This document shows positions 1 to 6,997 of a stretch of DNA of 64,000 nucleotides, one piece after another; the first letter of the stretch is position 1; the number at the start of each line of letters is the position of its first letter. Source of the stretch: Lachnospiraceae bacterium (lineage in GTDB: Bacteria; Bacillota; Clostridia; Lachnospirales; Lachnospiraceae). Location: assembly GCA_017555455.1 (NCBI GenBank), contig JAFZGJ010000002.1:1-64000 (forward strand), given 5' to 3'. Below the pieces are notes generated by a model. That model had not been told where the DNA came from and did no database searches. It was given only the letters and a program-made list of their open reading frames with translations. Both the position numbers and the translations under genes were made by a program.

Positions 1-1
1 A

Positions 2-100
2 GTTATCGTTTACAAATATAAGAGAAAAACAGGTTACCATAAGAAAAATGGTCATAGACAAGCATACACTCAGGTTAAAATCGAAAAGATTAATGCTTAA
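2..100 (+). CDS. rplU: Ribosomal protein bL21, C-terminal fragment (gene cut by window edge)
   Basis: The reading frame open from the left edge encodes the last 32 residues of large-subunit ribosomal protein bL21 and stops at TAA. The basic tail containing [19 protein letters not shown] followed by VKIEKI is characteristic of the bL21 C-terminus, which contacts 23S rRNA. It lies 11 bases before prp and is followed by rpmA; rplU-prp-rpmA is the standard Firmicutes order. The start and most of the protein lie outside the window, so only the 3' end can be annotated. The identification is firm because of the tail sequence and the neighbours. Confidence 0.93.
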   Translation, partial: VIVYKYKRKTGYHKKNGHRQAYTQVKIEKINA

Positions 101-111
101 TAGGTTACAAT

Positions 112-441
112 ATGACTCATGTTTCAATTATTAAGACAAGAGATGGTGAATATAAAGGTTTTAATTGCATCGGACATTCCGGATATGCAGATGCCGGAGA
201 GGACATTGTGTGTGCAGCTATTTCTGTACTGGTTATCAATACAATTAATTCACTGGAACAACTTGCCGGAGAGAAATTCAAACTGGTAACCAATGAAGAA
301 AGTGGATTGATTGATTGTAGATTTGATAAGAAGATTAATGAAAAATCCGAACTTTTGTTAGACTCCATGGTTCTTGGCTTACGAGAAATCAAGAAACAAT
401 ACGGTAAAACGTTCATAGACTTAACATTCGAGGAGGTGTAA
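112..441 (+). CDS. prp: Ribosomal-processing cysteine protease Prp
   Basis: Prp is the cysteine protease that removes the N-terminal extension of ribosomal protein bL27 in Firmicutes and related phyla. The 109-residue protein has the usual family length. It carries the expected catalytic pair: His22 in GHSGYA and Cys34 in DIVCAA. It sits between rplU and rpmA, which is its conserved place and puts the protease next to its substrate. The ATG at 112 is 11 bases after the rplU stop and has only a weak purine stretch before it, so translation may be coupled to rplU. The next gene, rpmA, encodes exactly the extension that Prp cuts, which supports the call strongly. Confidence 0.95.
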   Translation: MTHVSIIKTRDGEYKGFNCIGHSGYADAGEDIVCAAISVLVINTINSLEQLAGEKFKLVTNEESGLIDCRFDKKINEKSELLLDSMVLGLREIKKQYGKTFIDLTFEEV

Positions 442-445
442 ACTT

Positions 446-730
446 ATGTTGAATATGAATCTTCAATTTTTTGCTCATAAAAAAGGTGTAGGTTCTACTA
501 AAAACGGTAGAGATTCCGAATCTAAGAGATTAGGCGCAAAAAGAGCTGATGGTCAGTTCGTAAAAGCAGGAAATATTTTATACAGACAGCGTGGAACTAA
601 GATTCATCCTGGTGTAAACGTAGGACGTGGCGGCGATGACACATTATTCGCTTTAGTTGACGGTGTACTTAGATTTGAAAGAAAAGGAAGAGATAAAAAA
701 CAGGCTTCCGTTTATCCTGTAGAAAAATAG
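446..730 (+). CDS. rpmA: Ribosomal protein bL27 with cleavable N-terminal extension
   Basis: This 94-residue protein is large-subunit ribosomal protein bL27, whose N-terminus reaches into the peptidyl-transferase centre. It begins [14 protein letters not shown], the Firmicutes form in which the first nine residues are removed by Prp between Phe9 and Ala10 to expose AHKKG. The body has the family's [19 protein letters not shown] start and the [15 protein letters not shown] segment. The start is fixed by an AGGAGGTG ribosome-binding site seven bases upstream. It lies four bases after prp and is followed by a terminator, so it closes the rplU-prp-rpmA operon. Confidence 0.97.
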   Translation: MLNMNLQFFAHKKGVGSTKNGRDSESKRLGAKRADGQFVKAGNILYRQRGTKIHPGVNVGRGGDDTLFALVDGVLRFERKGRDKKQASVYPVEK

Positions 731-741
731 TACCTATGATG

Positions 742-774
742 GGCTTCAAACATGGATTTGTTTGGAGCCTTTTT
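742..774 (+). terminator. Rho-independent terminator after rpmA
   Basis: A 10-bp stem (GGCTTCAAAC pairing with GTTTGGAGCC, with one G-U pair) with an 8-base loop is followed by TTTTT. It closes the L21-L27 operon. Confidence 0.85.
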
Positions 775-832
775 ATAACGTATGACATAACTATTTGTAA
801 GAGATAAATAGTTTGTCGACTGGGAGATAAGT

Positions 833-2119
833 ATGTTTGCAGATAGAGCTAAAATATATGTAAAAAGTGGAAAAGGCGGAGATGGACATGTTTCTTTCCG
901 TCGTGAAAAATATGTACCAAACGGCGGTCCGGATGGTGGTGATGGAGGACATGGCGGAAGTGTTGTTTTTGAAGTGGACGAAGGAATGAACACATTAGCC
1001 AATTATCGTCATGTTCACAACTACAAAGCTGAAAATGGTGAGGATGGCGGCAAGAAAAATTGTCGCGGAAAAAACGGGCAGGATATTGTTCTGAAGGTTC
1101 CGGAAGGTACTGTAGTAAAAGAGTTAGAATCCGGAAAAGTTATTACAGATATGTCCGGTGAAAATAGACGTTATGTTCTTTTGACAGGTGGTAGAGGTGG
1201 AAAAGGGAACCAGCATTATGCAACAAGCACCATGCAGGCTCCAAAGTATGCACAGCCGGGACAGCCTGCAAAGGAATTGGAATTATTATTGGAATTAAAG
1301 GTAATTGCTGATGTAGGTCTGGTAGGATTTCCAAATGTAGGTAAATCTACGTTTTTATCCCGTGTAACAAATGCAAAACCAAAGATTGCCAACTACCATT
1401 TTACAACCTTAAATCCTAATTTAGGTGTTGTAGATATGCAGGGGGGAAAAGGTTTTGTAATTGCAGATATTCCGGGATTAATTGAAGGTGCATCGGAAGG
1501 AATCGGCCTTGGACATGAGTTTTTAAGACATATTGAACGTACCAAGGTTATGATTCATATTGTAGATGCTGCCGGTGTGGAAGGTAGAGATCCTATAGCT
1601 GATATTTATGCTATTAATAAAGAATTAGAAGCCTATAATGAAGATATTGCAAATAGACCACAGGTTATAGCAGCTAATAAGATAGATTGTATTTACGATG
1701 AGGATGATAATCCGGTAGATTTGATACGCGCAGAATTTGAACCAAAAGGAATAAAAGTATTCCCAATTTCAGCAGTTAGTGGTGAAGGGGTCCGCGAGTT
1801 ATTATTCTACGTTCGTGAAATGTTAGATGGATTAGATGATACAGTAACTGTATTTGAACAGGAATTCTTCCCTGAATTTGCAGGATTTGGTAATGAGCCA
1901 TTTACGGTTACTTATGATGAATTAGAAGAAGAATATGTAATTGAAGGTCCAAGAGTAGAAAGAATGTTAGGCTATACGAACTTAGAAAGTGAAAAAGGCT
2001 TTGCTTTCTTCCAAAATTTCTTAAAGGAAACCGGTATTTTGGAACAGTTGGAAGAACTTGGAATTTCAGAAGGTGATACCGTTAGAATTTACGGTCATGT
2101 ATTTGATTACTATAAATAA
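833..2119 (+). CDS. obgE: GTPase Obg (ribosome assembly and stress GTPase)
   Basis: Obg is an essential GTPase that acts in 50S ribosome assembly and links it to stress and sporulation signalling. The 428-residue protein shows the full family layout. A glycine-rich Obg fold occupies about residues 1-158. A G domain follows, with P-loop GFPNVGKS (165-172), G3 motif DIPG (about 212-215) and an NKID-type G4. A C-terminal OCT domain starts near residue 350, as in B. subtilis-type Obg. The ATG at 833 follows GGGAGATAAG. It lies just after rpmA, the conserved location, and starts a run with yhbY, nadD, yqeK and rsfS. Confidence 0.97.
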   Translation: MFADRAKIYVKSGKGGDGHVSFRREKYVPNGGPDGGDGGHGGSVVFEVDEGMNTLANYRHVHNYKAENGEDGGKKNCRGKNGQDIVLKVPEGTVVKELESGKVITDMSGENRRYVLLTGGRGGKGNQHYATSTMQAPKYAQPGQPAKELELLLELKVIADVGLVGFPNVGKSTFLSRVTNAKPKIANYHFTTLNPNLGVVDMQGGKGFVIADIPGLIEGASEGIGLGHEFLRHIERTKVMIHIVDAAGVEGRDPIADIYAINKELEAYNEDIANRPQVIAANKIDCIYDEDDNPVDLIRAEFEPKGIKVFPISAVSGEGVRELLFYVREMLDGLDDTVTVFEQEFFPEFAGFGNEPFTVTYDELEEEYVIEGPRVERMLGYTNLESEKGFAFFQNFLKETGILEQLEELGISEGDTVRIYGHVFDYYK

Positions 2120-2131
2120 GGAGAAAATAAA

Positions 2132-2422
2132 ATGACAAGCAAACAGAGAGCATATTTAAAAAGCCTTGCCAGCACTATAGATCCTCTTTTCCAGATAGGA
2201 AAAGGAAGTGTGACACCGGAAGTTGTAGAAGCAATCAGTGAAGCTTTTAATAATCGTGAATTACTTAAGATTGCAGTATTAAAAAACTGTATGGATGATC
2301 CAAGAGCTATTGCAGAGGTTGTTGCAGAAAGAACCCGTTCCCAGGTTGTTCAGGTGATAGGGAAAAAGATTGTTTTATATAAACCGGATAAAAAGAACCC
2401 TAAAATTATTTTACCACAGTAA
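2132..2422 (+). CDS. yhbY: YhbY-family CRM-domain RNA-binding protein
   Basis: A 96-residue single-domain CRM (YhbY) protein, a family associated with pre-50S ribosomal particles. The N-terminal helix (MTSKQRAYLKSLAS) and the QIGKGSVTPEVVEAI segment, with the GxxG-type loop, are diagnostic. The C-terminal strand region ends in KIVLYKPDKKNPKI. The start has a clear AAGGAG eleven bases upstream and lies 12 bases after obgE, so the two are probably co-transcribed. The family is well recognised, but its exact biochemical role is only partly known. Confidence 0.92.
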   Translation: MTSKQRAYLKSLASTIDPLFQIGKGSVTPEVVEAISEAFNNRELLKIAVLKNCMDDPRAIAEVVAERTRSQVVQVIGKKIVLYKPDKKNPKIILPQ

Positions 2423-2483
2423 GCGAAGATTCGCGAATTGTAGAAAAGTTTGTATAAATATTTAACAATATGGCAGATTGTAC

Positions 2484-2512
2484 TTGATTTAATACAAAAA
2501 GAGAGATAAAAT
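2484..2512 (+). promoter_or_regulatory. Putative sigma-A promoter for nadD-yqeK-rsfS
   Basis: TTGATT (2484-2489) and TAAAAT (2507-2512) are separated by 17 bases. They lie 33 bases before the nadD start in a 123-base gap after yhbY. The -35 matches 4/6 and the -10 matches 5/6 of consensus. Confidence 0.45.
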
Positions 2513-2545
2513 AAGCATAGTGAGTTTTTTAAAGGAGTGTTTATT

Positions 2546-3172
2546 ATGAGCAAGAAAAAACGTGTAGGTATTATGGGAGGAACTTTTAACCCTATCCATT
2601 TAGGACATTTAATTTTAGCAGAAAATGCGTATGAGGAATTAGAATTAGACGAAGTTTTATTCGTTCCAAGCGGTAATCCATATATGAAAGAATATGGAGA
2701 TGTTTTAGATGCTAAAACAAGAATTGACCTAGTAGGTGAAGCAATTGAAGATAACTGTCATTTTGCTTTATCCAGAATGGAAGTAGACAGAGGGGGCAAT
2801 TCCTATTCCTATGAAACTATAGCTGCTTTAAAGGCTGAAAATCCTGATACTGAATATTTTTTCATGGTAGGAGTTGATAGTTTATTCATGATGGATAAAT
2901 GGATGTGTCCGGAAAAGATTTTCAATGAAGTAACTGTTGCTGTAGCTATTCGTGGAGGATACGTAGAGGAAGAATTAGAAGCACAGATTAAAGTTTTGGA
3001 AGAAAAATATAATACAAAGATTGTTAGATTACACTCCAGAAGTGTAGATTTATCAGCTTCTCAGATTAGAGAACGAGTAAGAAACGGACAGAGTATCCGT
3101 TATATGGTTCATTATAAAACAGCAGAAGTAATTAAGAAAAAACGTCTTTATATTGAAGAGGAATTAATTTAA
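2546..3172 (+). CDS. nadD: Nicotinate-nucleotide adenylyltransferase
   Basis: NadD transfers AMP from ATP to nicotinate mononucleotide, giving deamido-NAD in NAD biosynthesis. The 208-residue protein starts with the nucleotidyltransferase signature GGTFNPIHLGH, including the HxGH motif at residues 18-21. Near the C-terminus SASQIRER matches the ISSTxIR-type ATP-binding motif. An in-frame GTG at 2537 exists, but it lies inside the ribosome-binding site AAAGGAG (2531-2537). The ATG at 2546 is therefore the sensible start. It is followed by yqeK and rsfS, the standard Firmicutes order. Confidence 0.95.
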   Translation: MSKKKRVGIMGGTFNPIHLGHLILAENAYEELELDEVLFVPSGNPYMKEYGDVLDAKTRIDLVGEAIEDNCHFALSRMEVDRGGNSYSYETIAALKAENPDTEYFFMVGVDSLFMMDKWMCPEKIFNEVTVAVAIRGGYVEEELEAQIKVLEEKYNTKIVRLHSRSVDLSASQIRERVRNGQSIRYMVHYKTAEVIKKKRLYIEEELI

Positions 3173-3188
3173 TATAGAGGTTATTTGG

Positions 3189-3773
3189 ATGAAGGCATTA
3201 GAGATGCATAAAATACGAAAACAGCTCATAAAGGCATTAGACAGCAAAAGATATGAGCATACGCAAGGGGTAGCTTATACTTCAGCAGCTTTAGCTATGC
3301 GTTACGGGGAAGATATCCGGAAGGCTGAGCTTGCCGGTTTACTTCATGATTGCGCAAAATGTCTTGATAATGAAAAAAAAATTAATATTTGCAAAAAGAA
3401 TGATATAAGTATAAGTGATGCTGAACAAAGAAATCCGTTTTTGTTGCATGCAAAGGTTGGAGGACATCTTGCAAAGACAAAATACAAAATTGATGATGAA
3501 GATATTATTAATGCGATTTTGTATCATACTACAGGACGTCCGGGAATGTCTTTATTAGAAAAAATTGTGTATATAGCGGATTATATTGAACCAGGAAGAG
3601 ATCATGAACCAAATTTGGATGAAGTACGAAGTTTATCTTTTCAAGATTTAGATGAAGCTTTACTTCGGATTTTAGAAGATATTTTGGTACATTTAAAAGA
3701 AAGCAGTAAAGAGATTGACCCAATGACACAAATGACTTATGAATTTTATAAAAGGAAACAGAGTGAAGAATGA
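3189..3773 (+). CDS. yqeK: YqeK-type HD-domain Ap4A hydrolase (symmetrical)
   Basis: YqeK enzymes are HD-domain hydrolases that cut diadenosine tetraphosphate symmetrically into two ADP. The 194-residue protein has the metal-binding pattern of the family: His24 in RYEH, the His53-Asp54 pair in LLHDCAK, and downstream His and Asp residues in HAKVGGH and YIADYIEPGR. The length fits. A TAGAGG ribosome-binding site eight bases before the ATG at 3189 supports the start. The gene overlaps rsfS by four bases (ATGA), so the two are translationally coupled. nadD-yqeK-rsfS is a conserved trio. Confidence 0.93.
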   Translation: MKALEMHKIRKQLIKALDSKRYEHTQGVAYTSAALAMRYGEDIRKAELAGLLHDCAKCLDNEKKINICKKNDISISDAEQRNPFLLHAKVGGHLAKTKYKIDDEDIINAILYHTTGRPGMSLLEKIVYIADYIEPGRDHEPNLDEVRSLSFQDLDEALLRILEDILVHLKESSKEIDPMTQMTYEFYKRKQSEE

Positions 3774-4111
3774 GTGTAATTGAAAGCATGATTAAAAATG
3801 CAGTAGAAGGTCTGGAGGATAAAAAGGGAGAAGATATTAAGATTATTGATATTAGTGATGTTTCTCCTATTTCGGATTTTTTCGTTCTTGCCAGTGGTTC
3901 TAATAGAAGTCAAATTCAAGCTATGGCGGATTCTGTAGAAGAAAAAATGCATAAAGCAGGTTTTTCTTTAAAACAGGTAGAAGGTTATGACGGAGCAAAT
4001 TGGATATTGATGGATTTTGTGGATATTGTAGTTCATATCTTTGACAGAGAAAGCCGCAATTTCTATGATTTAGAACGTATATGGAAAGATGGTAAATTAA
4101 TTGAGTTATAA
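3770..4111 (+). CDS. rsfS: Ribosomal silencing factor RsfS
   Basis: RsfS binds ribosomal protein uL14 and blocks joining of the 30S and 50S subunits when nutrients are short. The 113-residue protein has the expected DUF143/Iojap fold markers: DIKIIDISDVSPISDFFVLA, a SNRSQIQAMAD helix, the EGYDGANWILMDFVDIVVH core and an FYDLERIW tail. Its start overlaps the yqeK stop. A strong terminator lies about 17 bases after the stop, so this is the last gene of the obg-nadD run. Confidence 0.95.
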   Translation: MSVIESMIKNAVEGLEDKKGEDIKIIDISDVSPISDFFVLASGSNRSQIQAMADSVEEKMHKAGFSLKQVEGYDGANWILMDFVDIVVHIFDRESRNFYDLERIWKDGKLIEL

Positions 4112-4128
4112 TTAAAAGGTTTGATTAA

Positions 4129-4155
4129 AAAGAGTTCTGTGAGAACTCTTTTTTT
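4129..4155 (+). terminator. Rho-independent terminator after rsfS
   Basis: AGAGTTCT and AGAACTCT form a perfect 8-bp stem around the loop GTG, followed by seven T. It ends the obg-yhbY-nadD-yqeK-rsfS transcript. Confidence 0.9.
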
Positions 4156-4197
4156 ATAAAATTTTCTTTAGATGGGAAATAAATTCAAAAAGTTTTA

Positions 4198-4233
4198 ATA
4201 AAAAATTAATCCAGTCCATTTGCGGACTGGATT
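4198..4233 (-). terminator. Rho-independent terminator after lexA
   Basis: A perfect 10-bp inverted repeat (AATCCAGTCC and GGACTGGATT, 6-base loop) lies 15 bases past the lexA stop. On the minus strand it is followed by a T-rich run (TTTTTT), which makes it the lexA terminator. Confidence 0.85.
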
Positions 4234-4248
4234 ATGTATGAAATATAT

Positions 4249-4872
4249 TTATTGTTTAAAATAGCGGAATACACCGAAGACTTTACCAAGAATCTGGCAG
4301 TCATCTACAATAATTGGATCCATATCATCATTTTCCGGCTGAAGGCGGATGTGGTCTTTTTCTTTATAGAAGGTTTTGACCGTGGCGGAATCATCCACCA
4401 AAGCTACAATCAAATCACCATTTCTGGCAGTATTACACTGTTGTACAAAAATCTGATCTCCATTAAAAATTCCCACATTAATCATAGAATCACCTTTTAC
4501 CTTTAAAACAAAGGATGGTTCACCATTTGGAATGATTTCCGCAGGTACCGGAAAATAGGAATCTATATTTTCTTCTGCAAGAATAGGTGTTCCTGCTGCT
4601 ACAGTACCAATAACCGGGAGACTTGCAGTTTCGGTACGAACCATTTGGAAATTATCATCACAAATCTCGATGGCTCTGGGTTTGGTTGGGTCACGTTTGA
4701 TGAATCCGTTCTTTTCTAAGGTTTCTAAATGGGAATGAACAGAAGAGGTAGATTTTAAATTAACGGCCTCACAAATTTCTCTTACTGCCGGTGGATATCC
4801 GCGACTCAAAATCTCACTCTTAATATATTCTAAAATCTCTCTTTGTTTTGAACTAATTTTTCCGGTTGCCAT
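4249..4872 (-). CDS. lexA: LexA repressor, SOS regulator
   Basis: LexA represses DNA-damage genes and cleaves itself when RecA is activated. The 207-residue protein has an N-terminal winged helix (about 1-65), the Ala93-Gly94 cleavage bond in GTVAAGTP, the catalytic Ser129 in KGDSMI and the catalytic Lys166 in SATVKTF. All autoproteolysis residues are present. The frame stays open for 14 more codons upstream, but the ATG at 4872 has a GAAAGGGG ribosome-binding site and begins the conserved MATGKISSKQREIL. It is divergent from a yneA-like gene, the classic arrangement. The shared intergenic region has SOS-box-like sites, consistent with autoregulation. Confidence 0.97.
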   Translation of the reverse strand: MATGKISSKQREILEYIKSEILSRGYPPAVREICEAVNLKSTSSVHSHLETLEKNGFIKRDPTKPRAIEICDDNFQMVRTETASLPVIGTVAAGTPILAEENIDSYFPVPAEIIPNGEPSFVLKVKGDSMINVGIFNGDQIFVQQCNTARNGDLIVALVDDSATVKTFYKEKDHIRLQPENDDMDPIIVDDCQILGKVFGVFRYFKQ

Positions 4873-4904
4873 ATGTAAACCCCTTTCAACTTGAGTATAT
4901 AGAT

Positions 4905-4933
4905 AGTATATCAAAAAGATTTATAAAAAGCAA
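4905..4933 (-). promoter_or_regulatory. Putative lexA promoter
   Basis: On the minus strand TTGCTT (4928-4933) and TATACT (4905-4910) are separated by exactly 17 bases. They lie 32 bases before the lexA start. Confidence 0.6.
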
Positions 4934-4943
4934 ACATATATTC

Positions 4944-4957
4944 CAAATATTTGTTCG
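4944..4957. promoter_or_regulatory. Degenerate SOS box upstream of lexA
   Basis: CAAATATTTGTTCG resembles the Firmicutes SOS box (CGAAC-N4-GTTCG). One half-site is intact and the other matches at three of five positions. It lies just upstream of the lexA -35 element. It may let LexA tune its own gene weakly, but the call is tentative. Confidence 0.4.
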
Positions 4958-4976
4958 ATTTTTTGCTTTTAAAGTA

Positions 4977-5005
4977 TTGACAATAGAATATCTGTTCGAT
5001 ATAAT
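4977..5005 (+). promoter_or_regulatory. Consensus sigma-A promoter of the yneA-like gene
   Basis: TTGACA (4977-4982) and TATAAT (5000-5005) are separated by 17 bases, a perfect match to the vegetative consensus. Transcription should start near 5012, so the SOS box at 5015-5026 covers the start region. A very strong promoter under tight repression suits an SOS gene. Confidence 0.85.
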
Positions 5006-5014
5006 ACGAATATA

Positions 5015-5026
5015 GAACAACTGTTC
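5015..5026. promoter_or_regulatory. LexA-binding SOS box
   Basis: GAACAACTGTTC matches the core GAAC-N4-GTTC of the Gram-positive SOS box and is followed by the consensus G. It lies just downstream of the -10 element, where a bound repressor would block transcription. Further GTTCG half-sites occur at about 4994-4998 and 5036-5040. Confidence 0.8.
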
Positions 5027-5056
5027 GGAAAAGATGTTCGAATAAGGGGATTAGAT

Positions 5057-5419
5057 ATGACAAGAAGTGAAAGAAGAATCAAAAATAATAGAATTAGAAG
5101 ACAACGCCAGTTACAGAGAAATATTTTAATGACAATATTTACTGTTCTTTTTATCTTAACACTATCTATTGGTGGATTTGCCATTGGTTCTAAGGCACAG
5201 GATAAAGAAAATGTTGTGTTATATAAGTATTTTACTAATATTGAAGTACAGTATGGCGAGTCATTATGGGATATTGCAGAGACTTATTTTTGTGAAGCTA
5301 AATATGATAATTATGAGCATTATATTTCTGAGGTGATGCAGATTAATGGCATGTATAGTGAAGAAATTTCTGCGGGTAGTTATTTGATTGTACCTTATTA
5401 TTCTGTTGAATTTAAATAA
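5057..5419 (+). CDS. yneA: YneA-like SOS cell-division inhibitor (TM plus LysM)
   Basis: The 120-residue protein has a basic N-terminus, one membrane segment (about 23-44) and a C-terminal LysM-like domain (about 61-115; YGESLWDIAETYF at 66-78). This is the layout of YneA, which delays cell division during the SOS response in Bacillus. Divergence from lexA, a perfect-consensus promoter and an overlapping SOS box place it under LexA control. An AAGGGG-type ribosome-binding site precedes the ATG. Sequence identity to Bacillus YneA cannot be measured here, so the name rests on architecture, location and regulation. A generic LysM protein is the alternative. Confidence 0.8.
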   Translation: MTRSERRIKNNRIRRQRQLQRNILMTIFTVLFILTLSIGGFAIGSKAQDKENVVLYKYFTNIEVQYGESLWDIAETYFCEAKYDNYEHYISEVMQINGMYSEEISAGSYLIVPYYSVEFK

Positions 5420-5432
5420 AGTCTTTATTAAT

Positions 5433-5475
5433 AAAAAATGTTGCAAAATGGGAACTGACATTTTGCAACATTTTT
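5433..5475. terminator. Bidirectional terminator between yneA and the DUF1576 gene
   Basis: A perfect 12-bp stem (TGTTGCAAAATG and CATTTTGCAACA, 8-base loop) is flanked by A-run and T-run. It can terminate the + strand yneA transcript and the - strand gene that ends at 5486. Confidence 0.88.
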
Positions 5476-5485
5476 ATTATCTTTT

Positions 5486-6877
5486 TTACATCTTTGTTCT
5501 TAATTCTTTTTGATAATAATATTCCAAACATGGAATTAAAATTAAAGCAGTAATACCGGTTGTAAATCCACCATTATAAAGCATGAAACCACCATGAATA
5601 GAACTTGTAGAAGCACACATTGCCGCACACATAATTCCTGCAATAACACCATATCTTCGACCGTAACAACCAACAATAGGGCATAATCCTGTGGCAAATG
5701 CAGCTCCATTCATATAGGTTTGAGTAGATAATGTCCAAGGAAGTTCTAAACCAAAAGCTAATTTGCTGATGGAAACCATTCCAAATAATACAACATAGCC
5801 CAGTAATACCGGCCATACATTTTTAGGATGCTGACCTTGGGAACAGAAGGTAATGGATGCTAAAATAATCCCGGTGGTTGCACCGGTAAATCCGGCCCCA
5901 TCTGTTAGAGCAATTACTACTGTAAAGTAGGTTAACATCATTAAACCATAAAACCCAATGTTTATGTATACCAGTGCAGGTCCGTAATTATCAAAGAAGT
6001 TAACACGATGACCTGTAGATTCCATTAATTTTTCGTATCCTTTAAAGGTTTTTCCATTCATATACCAACCCATAATCAAAAAGGATACAAATACAATTAA
6101 GAAGAAAGAAATAACAAATGCACCATAAGAATGTTTATGTATATCATAAGTAATATTAATTAGTTTAAAAGGCTCCGGAGCAGTGACTCCATAAGTTTTA
6201 TACATATAAGAATATATGAATAAACCTAATAAACCAAAAGCAAGTCCACCGTTAAACAGGTTAAATCCTTTGTGCAACCGTAAGGCTCCCGGTAACATTG
6301 CAGGAATAGCAAATCCTAGAAATATACTAAAACCAATGGCATAAGCTAAACCTAAAACACTGGTTTGAGTTTTCCATACAATATAATTTTCATTTACATG
6401 ATAACGAAATAGCATTTCACTGATAAAAGGACCAAAGGCAGTTGAAAACATTGCCATGTCCAGGTTTTGATTGAAATGTATTTTCATTACTTTACAGAAT
6501 AAATAAATTCCAAGCATAGGAGGCCACATATTTAAGAAATTTAGTCCATAAAAACAGTGAGCAATTACCAGAAAATAACCGGCTAAAAAGCTTGGAGGAC
6601 AATTTGTTTTATTAATAATCATGATTAGGGTACAAGACATACCGCACAGTCCTGCATTCAGAAAAGTAGAGGCAAGATTACCAAGATTATAGTAATCAGT
6701 TACCAAAGGAGAGGGTAATGTCAAAATTTGATATAAGTCGAACCAAATTCTGTCCCAACAATCAATATACCAAGCTGCAATTGGACAAGTAATAAGTAAA
6801 CAAAGGGAAATAAAAAAACAAGCTGCTTTTATGTAGTAGCTGTTACGTTTTAACGGGATAGTATTTTGTTGTAACAT
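5486..6877 (-). CDS. DUF1576-family multi-pass membrane protein
   Basis: A 463-residue polytopic membrane protein with about 12 hydrophobic segments spread along its whole length. The segments LGNLASTFLNAGLCG and GLLGLFIYSYMYK, and the repeated small-residue-rich helices, match what I recall of the DUF1576 family of clostridia and fusobacteria. No function is established for that family. Two similar glycine-rich regions near residues 60-80 and 380-400 suggest a transporter-like internal repeat, which is inference only. It stands alone between a bidirectional terminator and its own promoter at 6917-6945, so it is probably monocistronic. The GGAAGGA before the ATG is rather distant (13 bases). 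Confidence 0.7.
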   Translation of the reverse strand: MLQQNTIPLKRNSYYIKAACFFISLCLLITCPIAAWYIDCWDRIWFDLYQILTLPSPLVTDYYNLGNLASTFLNAGLCGMSCTLIMIINKTNCPPSFLAGYFLVIAHCFYGLNFLNMWPPMLGIYLFCKVMKIHFNQNLDMAMFSTAFGPFISEMLFRYHVNENYIVWKTQTSVLGLAYAIGFSIFLGFAIPAMLPGALRLHKGFNLFNGGLAFGLLGLFIYSYMYKTYGVTAPEPFKLINITYDIHKHSYGAFVISFFLIVFVSFLIMGWYMNGKTFKGYEKLMESTGHRVNFFDNYGPALVYINIGFYGLMMLTYFTVVIALTDGAGFTGATTGIILASITFCSQGQHPKNVWPVLLGYVVLFGMVSISKLAFGLELPWTLSTQTYMNGAAFATGLCPIVGCYGRRYGVIAGIMCAAMCASTSSIHGGFMLYNGGFTTGITALILIPCLEYYYQKELRTKM

Positions 6878-6916
6878 AATGATGTAACATTCCTTCCAAT
6901 AGTAAGTTTTAATAGA

Positions 6917-6945
6917 ATTATAGCACTTTATTTTAAGGATTTTAA
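6917..6945 (-). promoter_or_regulatory. Putative promoter of the DUF1576 gene
   Basis: On the minus strand a perfect TATAAT (6917-6922) lies 17 bases after a weak TTAAAA (6940-6945), about 40 bases before the start codon. Confidence 0.45.
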
Positions 6946-6997
6946 TAGTAAAAATAAAAACAAGTGTTAAATAAGTTATTAATGAATATTTATAGGG

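Noticed and set aside
4234..4506. A + strand open frame of 90 codons over lexA
   Set aside because: It lies antisense within lexA, has no ribosome-binding site and its product matches nothing; the lexA frame has all catalytic residues.
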